NCBI RefSeq assembly: GCF_001659605.2
Contig: NC_035168.2
Span: forward strand, 16,183,354-16,247,353
DNA length: 64,000 nucleotides
Direction: 5' to 3'
Origin: Manihot esculenta
Lineage: Eukaryota; Streptophyta; Magnoliopsida; Malpighiales; Euphorbiaceae
Shown: positions 55,518 through 64,000 of the stretch, one piece after another
Layout of the letters: each line of letters begins with the position of its first letter
Numbering within the stretch: position 1 is the stretch's first letter
Program-made: the position numbers and the translations under genes
Notes under the pieces: generated by a model
What the model was told of the DNA's origin: nothing
Database searches by the model: none
The model's input: the letters and a program-made list of their open reading frames with translations, nothing else

Positions 55518-58500
55518 ATGGACACATTTTGGCTAAGGGAGCCCGATATTGCTGCCTGCACTAATGATTGCAGCTCCAGCCGTAGATTCAGAGAAGGTAT
55601 TCGCTTTGTGTGCGTGTGTTATTATTATTTTTTTTTAAACATCACTTATGATTTTCCTTGTTTGGTCTAGAAAATGTAGGAATCTTGAAGAAAAAAACGT
55701 TTTCAGTTTTTTTTTTCTCAGTAAATTTAAAATTTGCTGGATATTGCTGCCTGCACTGATAATTGCGGCTCCAGCAGTAGAGTCAGAGAAGGTAATGCAA
55801 TTTGTGCGTGTGTTTTGTTTTTGCTTTTGTTTTTTTTTTTTTGTTTTGTAAATCATTTGTAATTTTCCTTGTTTGGCTGCCTAGAAAATGTACGAATGTG
55901 AGAAAAGAATGTTTTCAATTTTTTTTCTTCAATAGTTTACAATTTGCTGGATATTGACTGTAGACTGTAGTAGATACTGTGACTCGATTCAGATTTCAAA
56001 ACATTTACTTTAAAATCTTTGTTTTCTTATACATTTTCTTAGCATCTCAATTCGGTTGCTCTGTAGCGGGAGTGAATTCTTGAGTCCTCGGGGGTTTTTT
56101 AAGTTTCAAGGGATCTAGGCTAATTAACTGAAACTATCTGCGATTTTTGGTCTGGGATAGCAAAAATTATACAATACAGTATACTGCTTCATTTTTTCGG
56201 TCCTGATTTTCTTTGCTACCGAGAGTAGGATTTTTCTCGTCTTTTTATTTTTATTTTTTTAAAGTTCTTTTCCGTTTTTATTGATTATGCTCTGTAGAGG
56301 TCAACAAACAGAAGTTTTGGCTTTGCTTCTGCTTTAGTTAAAGTAGGTTTTTGAATTGCTTTGTGACTTTTTCTTTAGTGGTATTGGCATGATTTTGTTT
56401 GCATCCTTTAATTTTTATTTTTCTTCAAATCATTATTGCAATATCTGGTGCTATAAAAGGTTAATAGCGATCCTTGATCGCCGTTCTCTTTCGTCTGTAG
56501 CATGCTCCTCCATTTTCCGTGTCGAAACTTTTGAGGATATATGAACATCTTTCTCGTGTTTCGCTAAAAGAAAGAAAAGAAAGTCTTTCAGGCTCCTTGT
56601 GAAGTTTTGACATTTGAGGTTCTCTGTTGATTTGAACTCACATAAATTTCTACATTTTCTCTTTATACAATTATCTCGATGCTTATATTGCTCATAAGAT
56701 TGATGAAAAATTCATCATTTATTTTTGTTTGGCTTCGTAAGCAAGAGGTTTTTTTTTTCTTTTCTTTTTTCCCTTTTTCTTTTTTTTTTTTGGGGGGGTG
56801 GGGGAGGGTGGGGGGTTTGGTTTTGGGGTGGTTCGCGTTCGATATTTGTGAGGGATTTGTTTTCTGGTGGACTGAATTAGGTAGCTTTCTTTCTTCATTC
56901 TAAAAGGATTTTAATGCAGATCTTATGACATTTACTTCAACTTGAATCAAGCATTCTAATGCTGTGTTAGGGATTTATTTCCAGGAAACGTGCTGGTTCA
57001 AAAACAGAGAACCTTTTCACAACTGACATCTGATTTGAATTCTGAAAATATTGATACGACAGGCAAAGATTCGGTGCGCTAAGTTACTTGTTTTCGTTCA
57101 TTGATTATAAGTTACAAATTCTTTCTTTCACTGCACAAAATCGATCAAATAGCAATCCTTCTAACCTACGTGAATTGTGATTTTCTGTATCTCCTTTCTT
57201 TTTGTTTTAATCTGTTTAATTGTTTATTGACTTATTGACACTCACAGTTTTCATTAAAATCATTTGGCTTTCGTAGTTCACGTGTGAATTGGGGCGGAGA
57301 CCTTCCAAACAAGCAGCTGGAACCCCAATAAAGAAGTTATTAGCTGAAGAGATGTCAAGAGAAACTGAATCAAAGAAAAGGTCTCCCAGTGTTATTGCCC
57401 GATTGATGGGCTTTGATGGACTGCCACCTCAGCAGCAGTCTCACAAACAACATAAAAGGTCATCAGAGAACTATTTACAGAGGATGCCACCAACAGGAAA
57501 ATCCCAAAGAAGTAGCACATTGAGTAGCTGTAGATCATCTCGAAAGAGTTCAAAGGAGGAGCAGGAATTCAAAGATGTATTTGAAGTTTTAGACACCTCA
57601 AAAATGGGTAGTAGTAGTTGCTCATTGCAGGGGACTGCAGATTCAAAGATTACTGAAGCTGAGATGGCATTCATTAAGCAGACATTCATGGATGTCACAC
57701 ATCTTTCTAGTGATGAAAAACTTTACAATTTAAAGGAATTTCATGATGCAATTAATCATTTAAACTCCAACAAAGATGTTCTGCTGAAATTTCTCGAGCA
57801 GCCAGATTCATTGTTCACAAAACATCTGAATGATCTGCAAGCTGCTCTTCCTCAGTCCCATTGTTGTCGCATATCAACTACGAGGTCATTACACGCTCGA
57901 GAGTATGAAGGCAGTGTCCTGGGCTGCAAAATAGATAAAGAAATGCAATTGAAGAATCATAAACAGCGTCATAATGATCCTCTGATCCATTCTTACCATA
58001 AACAAGCTGCTGATGATCCACTCAAGCCATTGAAAATTCAATTAGAAGGGAAAGATGGACCTTCTGTTCCTCCAACACAGATCGTTGTACTGAAACCAAA
58101 CTATGGAAAAGTGAAGAATGCTACCAGGACTGTTTCATCACCTCATTCTTCTCATGATTTTCTTTCAGATTGCAAGAGGTATACTGAGCTTCCTAGTATC
58201 AAGAGTAGGGAGGCAGAGTTATGTGCAAATAAAAGGTTTCCTGATCATGTGGCACAACCGAGATACAAGTCTAGAGAATCTAGGGAAATTGCGAAGGAGA
58301 TCACCAGGAAAATGAGAAATAGTCTTGGAAGTGGTTCCACAAGGATCTCAACCTCTGGATATAGAGGATATGCTGGGGATGAGAGTTCACCAAACATGTC
58401 TGACAATGAATCAGCAAATGAATCAGACGTGATGACAGTGATTTCTAGAGATTCTATTGGTTGGAGCAATCGATTCAGGTCTTCATCATCCCGCTCTGCT

Positions 58501-60877
58501 GAATCATCTGTGAGCAGGGAGGCCAAGAAGAGACTCTCCGAGAGGTGGAAGATGACTCATAGTCATAGGTCAGTTGATATGGGTGTGATTAGTAGGGGCT
58601 GCACGTTAGGTGAGATGCTTGCATTGCCTGATAGGGAAGAAAGACCAGCTAATGTGGATGCCATGATTGTTGGAAAAGGATTTAGTGACAATTTTGATGG
58701 CCATGATGAACCGGCAGGATGTGTTGAACCTTTGGGTATTAGCAGTAGGGACGGCTGGAAAGATGGATGCATTAGAAATCTTTCTAGATCAAGATCTCTT
58801 CCTGCCTCGTGTACTGCTTTTGGTAGTCCGACTATGCACCGTGAAACTCTTTTCAATGATAGGCATCTACCACCAAAAGAATCAATGCCGCAGGAAAGAA
58901 TCAAGGCCGTAAAGGGGAACTGCAATCAGAGGGAAGGCTCATCTTCTAGAAATTCAAGATCTCGTATTAGGAAATATCATTTCTCTGAGCATACTTGTAG
59001 GAATCATAGCGACAGTTCACCAGAAATTAATTTGAGCCATAAGCAAATACAGAGTAGTAATGATGATCCATTTAAACCATATCTTGTGGTTTCTGAGACA
59101 CCAGCTTCCATTGTCACAAATATTAGTTTAGTTACTGAGAACGTGGCAGATGTAGCAGTTGAGAATATGGCAGATGTAGCAATTGAGAATGTGGCAACGC
59201 CTGCTAAATCTACTGACTCAGAATTACCAGCTTATGTGGTAAAATTAATTCTTCTATTAGTGACCCAGAGGTTCCAACTTTGGTTTATTTTTATCTTTTC
59301 TGGAATATCCTTTTTCTTGTTAGCATATTGTGATAAGCACCCATAATTTTACTTGTGTCGTCTAATGCATGTGCTGTTTAACTGGCAACCACTTGCTTAA
59401 TATTTTCAACAGTTTTATTTACTGAAAATTTCTATCCGGATTTTTCTTCATCATTGTAGATTTTTAAATATAGATTCTTGGGGCATTCAATAGCCTCATG
59501 TTTCTTTTCTTTTTTACTTGCTATCCAAGATTGCAATCTTAATTTTTTTTTTCTATTATCTGAAGCAAGATTTTGCATTGAGCCCTGTTATTGCTTATCA
59601 AATGCAGTACCAACCATATATATATATTCTTTGCTAGGTCTTCAAATACCCAAAGTTCTGTATAATATTTTGGTAATTTCCAGAATTTCTTTTGAAATAT
59701 ATCTTCTTGTAATCGGTTTCCTATTGGAATAATTTAAAAATCTGAGGTAGAATTAATGAGGATGTTGTCATTACTGAATGTCATAAATACCCTACACGAG
59801 TAGTTAGATGATTTTGGAGATGCATAGAATTTTTTGTTTGGGATGGTTTAATCTCAGATGTTTCTTGGTATTTCAGGAACCATTAAATAAGCCACCTGAT
59901 GAAGGGTCAGCCCCTGAGAAGCACTCTGTAGCAGAGCTGGAATCTCCAGCAAGCTCTAAGCAGGCTGATCAACCAAGCCCTGTTTCAGTTCTCGAAACTC
60001 CATTCCCAGATGATCTATCTTCAAGTTCCGAATGCTTTGAGAGTCTCAGTGCTGACCTACAAGGTATCTGGAAAGCTTCTTATCCTGATCTACCCTTTTC
60101 TAAAATCTGCTGCTAGCTTTCTGGGAATTTTGATAAATGCATTTTTGCATCTAGACTTGTAGCCGTAAAATTTTCCTTTAGAATGCAGTTACTGGAAATG
60201 GAACATTGAATGGCTGGATGTGAAAATTTACTCATCCATGCTCTCAATTATTTTTTGTTTATCCCACAGGACTTCGGATGCAGCTTCAGCTACTCAAGCT
60301 GGAGTCAGAGGCATATGCAGAGGGATCCATGCTCATCTCAAGTGATGAAGATGTTGAGGAAGGCTCTATTGGATTTTCAGTGGAGAATGTAATAGTTGAA
60401 GAAAGCAGGGAATCTTCCTATGTAGTTGATATTCTATCGGAATCTGGTATTAACGATGCTGACCCTGAAACTTTCATGGCATCATGGCACTCTTCTGAAT
60501 GCCCAGTGAATCTCCTGGTATTTGAAGAACTGGAGAAGAAGCATTGCAATCTCATTTCTTGGCCAAGGTCTGAAAGGAAGCTGCTATTTGATCGCGTAAA
60601 CTCAGCTCTCGTTGTGATTAGCCAACACTTTGCTCATCCACTCCGTTGGTTAAGGCCTGGAACTACAACAATTCCCAGGTGGATTAAACATGGACTTGGG
60701 AATAGCATCCTCAAATTGCTGGCAAACCAGGAGAAGACTGCTAATAACAATGTGGCAGAGAAGGCGCTGGTATCAGATTCGACATGGCTGGATTTGAGAG
60801 ATGATATTCATATAGTTGGTAGAGAAATTGAGAGACTGATGATGGAAGAGTTGGTTAAAGAGATAGTAGCAGTTTAG
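55518..60877 (+). CDS. TRM/LONGIFOLIA-type protein with DUF3741-like motif and DUF4378 domain (5 exons)
   Basis: Coding exons inferred from splice signals and phase: 55518-55596, 56985-57073, 57277-59238, 59877-60063, 60270-60877. All junctions are GT-AG and in phase, giving 974 residues from ATG 55518 (MDTFWLREPDIAACTND) to TAG at 60875. Motifs: GTPIKKLLAEEMS (about 71-83), IARLMGFDGLP (96-106, the ARLMG motif of TRM proteins), EFKDVFEVL (153-161, DUF3741-like), a long serine/arginine-rich, probably disordered middle, and a DUF4378 domain (about 824-970, from DILSESGIND to ELVKEIV). TRM proteins recruit TON1 to cortical microtubules and shape cells and organs; that role is known for the family and inferred here. 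No signal peptide or membrane segment is seen. A longer read-through of exon 3 past 59238 would be intron sequence. It is the only intact host gene in the window. Confidence 0.85.
55545..55949 (+). repeat. Tandem duplication of exon 1 end and intron 1 start
   Basis: Unit 1 (55545-55739) starts GATATTGCTGCCTGCACT and includes the splice donor (GAAG|GT at 55596/55597). Unit 2 (55740-55949) repeats all of it, including the donor (GAGAAGGTAATG), the TTTTCCTTGTTTGG stretch and the T-rich tract; GATATTG occurs again at 55950. The second exon-like part still encodes DIAACTDNCGSSSRVRE, but no in-frame splice acceptor precedes it, so it is probably intronic. Confidence 0.85.
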
Positions 60878-60983
60878 AGATTCTGCACACAAGTGTCTGT
60901 TTGGTGTAGGAATGAAGCTAGGAATATACAGAAAAAAAAAAAAAGAACATATGGGAATGTTCATTTCAATTAGGGAAGATGAA

Positions 60984-60989
60984 AATAAA
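60984..60989 (+). terminator. Candidate poly(A) signal of the TRM-like gene
   Basis: AATAAA, 107 bases after the stop codon, in an A-rich stretch. Plant polyadenylation signals are loose, so this is only the best candidate. Confidence 0.45.
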
Positions 60990-62159
60990 AATTGATAGAA
61001 TCCCTTGAACCAAAAAACAAAATTCCAGAATGGTGATTGGGGAAAAGTACTACTACAAGGAAGAACTCGGCAAAAATCTTCAGCATGGGTGGATTTGGCC
61101 CCAAGCAAATTGATTATGGAAATTGGTTATCATGCTGGTATCTCACAGAGGATAATGAAATATATATATATATATATCCGTTTCGCCTATCCTTGGCATT
61201 TTTACTGCAAATATTAAGCCGGTAGATGATGTAAAAGTCGTATTCTGTTTTGGCTTATGCTAAGAATTTCAGCAATTTCACATATAAAAGAAGCTCTTGG
61301 ATTAACCCGTACGGGGAGATGAATTCATTGGAAAATCCCTTACTGACTTTCTCGACTTAACTAAATTATTTTGTAAAAAAAAATTTTTAAATTAAATCAC
61401 CATGTGTTTTATTTATTTGACATTTAACTTGATAAAAATTTAATTAGACTTAGCTTGATTACTAAATGCTTAATTTTTAGACTCGTTAGTAAGTAAGTCA
61501 TATTTGAGTTTTATAGTATTTGACTCGTTAAAACTCGTGAGTTTGATTCATGAGCTTCGTTTAGCTCATGAGTATACTCGTAAATAATTTTGTTAAGTAA
61601 GTTGAGATTAATGTTAAACTCAAATTCTATATAAACTTCTATGGCTAAATTTAAATTTTTAAAATTTTTTTTATAATTTAATTATATTTTTAAATCTCAT
61701 AGATATTTGGATCGTTAAGATTTAAAATATCATTTTTTATAAATTTACGAGCTAACTTATACATATATTTATTTAACTAAAATTATTTCGCTTTAAACGT
61801 ATTAATTTTAAACTAAAACTCATTATAGTTTCAAATAAATTGAATTATTCGTGAACTATTCGAAATTAATCTCGACAAATACTCGACTCATCTAATCTCA
61901 TTTGCTAAATGAACTAAACTTTAGTTTATTAATATTCAACTTGAGTTCGAAATAAGTAAAATTCGAGTTGAATTTGATCTTGAAAAAATTTTAACGAATC
62001 AAAATTGAACTATTCAAAATTCCGTTAGACTCGGTTTGTTTACACCACATCTAGAAAAGAGGGAGACGATGAAATTATCTTTAAAAAATAAAATCAATGG
62101 TTTTTTTTTTTATCTGCACTGCATCATTACATTAAAGTATAATGTCTTTGGAATAACTG
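60990..62159. other. AT-rich intergenic DNA with CTCG-type repeat traces
   Basis: No gene seen. The part from about 61440 to 62045 contains scattered ACTCG, CTCATGAG and TTCGAGTTGAA pieces ending in GACTCGGTTTGTTTACACCA. Such a tail is common at the ends of old dispersed plant repeats, but I cannot assign a family. Confidence 0.4.
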
Positions 62160-62560
62160 TCAACTAGTTACATGGTACCAAATTCTTAATGACTAATTTT
62201 GCTAGACAATAAGCAACACAATTCGCTTGTCTACTGATCTTAGAAAAAGAAACATTCTCAAAGTTGGTATTTATTGGTAAAATAGCTTTGATTGTCGCTG
62301 CTATCATTCAAGTACAAGATTGATTGTCCAATATAGATTGCAGGAGTACCATCGAATCATAATCCACAACCAGCAGTGCAACTTCCATGTCTTTTGTTAA
62401 TTTTAGGGCTTCTAGGACTGCTAAAGCTTTTGATAGAGGAAAGGAAACTGAAACAGTTTTCGTGACTCCATCAATTAAAGTTCCATATTGTTGTGTACAA
62501 TAACACATGCAGCAGCTTTGGAGTTATTCTCAAGCCAAGCAACATCATTGTTGTATTTCA
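62160..62560 (-). pseudogene. RNase H-like domain fragment (RVT_3 type)
   Basis: On the - strand, allowing one frameshift near 62485, it reads NNSKAAACVIVHNN, then GTLIDGVTKTVSVSFPLSKALAVLEALKL, then LLVVDYDSMVLLQSILDN, and after a stop VSFSKISRQANCVAYCLAKLV. This is the pattern of the plant RNase H-like domain found in LINE-derived and stand-alone genes (acidic residue in the VVxxDS-like position, then a basic RxAN motif). The start, which would carry the first catalytic aspartate, is not visible. Probably a relic of a LINE or retrogene. Confidence 0.5.
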
Positions 62561-62851
62561 AAAGACCTGGTTAAGGTTTTCCCCACTTTTTTTGCTCATT
62601 TTGTTGAGAGGTCCTCTCTTGGACAGCTTGCGGTTCTTCCAGAACTTTTGTTTCTACAATGAGTTTATGTATGGCATTTATGGCATCATTTGGATAAAGT
62701 TTCTGATTCTCAAAAAGTTGTTTTATTTCTCTTTCCAAATAACCAACAACTGATTGCTATTGTTTCCGATTAATTTAAGTCGATGTTAAAATATTTTGAA
62801 ACCTTGCATTGCCATTGAGCAAATGAAATAAAATTGTTTGGATTCAGTGTG

Positions 62852-64000
62852 TGTAACAGCCCGGAAACCGAACTGCCACCGGCACTAGGATCCAGATCGA
62901 CTTAAGGTCGCCGGGACCCGTAGTAAGCCTGCTATCCTGTCTGTATACCTGTGAAATCCCATACATGATCATACATTTTCTGTAACAACATAAAACTTTT
63001 CTTTATTCCAAGGCTTAACCTGTGCATGCACTCTCTATGTGCTCTACCAATCCCTACTAGAGCTCCTCATGGCTCTAGGCGGATCAATCTCAGAATGTTA
63101 AGCCTGGTTTTGCTCATAAACATACAACAATAAAGAAACATACATAAACTGATCATGTGACTCCACAAAGGGATTACAAGTCTTATAAGTCAAGCACTAT
63201 TCTATACACTGTACATATACCGTCTCTATACATTTACATGTCCACACTAGCTATTACAATACTCTGTACTCTTCCTGTACCCTGCTGAGTTCTCTCTGAC
63301 CTCTGAACCTGCACAACTGGAGTTAGGGGAGAGGGATGAGCTACGATAGCCCAGTGAGTAGAATAGGCAAATAACAGGTGATAAAACATGCTCTCATGGA
63401 ATGCAACACATAATCACATCACCTCGGCCGGACGGATCAAAACTCCCTCTATCTCATCTGGGGTACCGGAGTACCATGTGCCTGGTCCCCGTAGGGCTGT
63501 TCCAGGTCTTTGTATATGTGCCTGGTCCCCGTAGGGCTGTTCCAGGTCTTTCCTCTGAGGGCTAATGAATCCTCACGAAGTCCGTGCCGTCTCACAGAAG
63601 CAATGTACAAGGAGCAGTGCCAAGTACAAGGATAAATGCAATGCATCATCTTTGTGTACACTAATGCACTCACCCTAGAACATAGTCATGATGCATGAAG
63701 CATGATAAAATAGTCAGTTCTCATATTAAACCAGTTAAATTCCACTCACCTGGTTATCTCTGCACTGACTCTGCAGGTTCTGACACTGGACTCACTGCTG
63801 ACCTCCCTGATTCCTCTGGTCCGTACCTACACAGGTGGACTCAAATGAGGGACTAAACTCACTCAAGAACATCTCTACGAAACTCCCCAAAACCCCTTTA
63901 AACAAACCTCAAACCATCACATACAACATGCAAAAGAAAGCTGGACAGGGCACTTTCGGCGGCAGGTTCGGCGGCCGAAACCCCTCTCCAGAGACGAAAC
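62852..64000 (-). repeat. Diverged Tekay-family LTR, cut by the window end
   Basis: It starts TGTAACAGCCCGGAAACCG and follows the family layout: the AAGG-TCGCCGGGACCCGTAG block, a GAGAGGG-TGAGCTA box, two pairing units (63477-63551), the CCTACACAGGTGGACTCAA block and the start of a TTCGGCGGCCGAA array (63955-63980). It is more diverged than the LTRs of A-D. It may be a solo LTR or the 3' LTR of an element continuing beyond 64000. Confidence 0.85.
63477..63551 (-). repeat. Two pairing units in the terminal LTR
   Basis: Units at 63477-63508 and 63516-63548 are almost identical, with arms CCTGG and CCAGG around TCCCCGTAGGGCTGTT. The arms are swapped relative to the CCAGG/CCTGG of A and B, so both sides changed. 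Confidence 0.65.

Noticed and set aside
55648..55851. Small frame in intron 1 rich in phenylalanine
   Set aside because: It is made by T-runs in the intron and crosses the duplicated splice donor.
57289..59346. A single-exon 685-codon gene starting at 57289
   Set aside because: The first codon is TTG, not ATG. A good acceptor precedes 57277, two upstream exons join in frame, and the last 36 codons are intron after a GT donor at 59239.
62308..62508. Intact small gene on the - strand
   Set aside because: The frame is only the middle of an RNase H-like domain; both flanks continue the homology across a frameshift and a stop.

Overview
This window is plant nuclear DNA, most likely from a woody eudicot. 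The LTR retrotransposon families, spliced gene structure, AT-rich intergenic DNA and plant-specific TRM/LONGIFOLIA-type gene all say so. I suspect Euphorbiaceae (cassava or rubber relatives) from the look of the repeats, but the sequence alone does not prove it.

Positions 1-52915 are a nested stack of retrotransposons that target-site duplications (TSDs) let me untangle. The oldest layer is a decayed Ty3/gypsy element H (+ strand; pieces at 152-302, 44835-44893 and 49781-52530). A short TRIM-like element sits in the protease region of H (303-364 and 44005-44834; TSD CTAAT) and has three LTRs in tandem. A Tekay/Del-type chromovirus D (- strand, 365-43999; TSD ATAAT) sits in the first TRIM LTR. 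Inside D are two insertions. One is a related chromovirus C (658-7826, - strand), inserted in the 3' LTR of D and truncated. The other is E (9946-40531, - strand), an Athila/Tat-like non-autonomous element inserted in the gag of D. E carries two solo LTRs of the Tekay family (10550-13087, TSD TCTTA; 14240-16568, TSD CTTAC) and a full-length Tekay element A (16896-36861, + strand, TSD GCTGA). A carries the youngest full-length Tekay element B (19791-29826, + strand, TSD ACTAC) inside its gag. The chain H > TRIM > D > E > A > B is six levels deep. A 5'-truncated Ty1/copia element (44894-49780) also lies in H.

Positions 52916-54900 are AT-rich intergenic DNA. Positions 55080-60990 hold the one ordinary host gene: a five-exon gene for a 974-residue protein with an ARLMG-type motif, a DUF3741-like motif and a C-terminal DUF4378 domain. 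Its first coding exon end and intron start are tandemly duplicated. Downstream lie AT-rich DNA, a decayed RNase H-like fragment (62160-62560, - strand) and the start of another, more diverged Tekay-family LTR (62852-64000, - strand).

The elements do not cooperate as an operon would; they are layers of insertion. B encodes nearly complete gag-pol, with one in-frame stop. C has one stop and a changed RNase H catalytic aspartate. A and D are clearly dead. E has no polymerase and could only have moved in trans. The most unusual structure is in the Tekay LTRs. They carry (i) arrays of the near-palindrome TTCGGCCGCCGAA just upstream of the TATA box and again in the transcribed part, a motif also present in the unrelated element E, and (ii) a block of two or three short units whose ends can pair, with paired changes between units and subfamilies that look like covariation.
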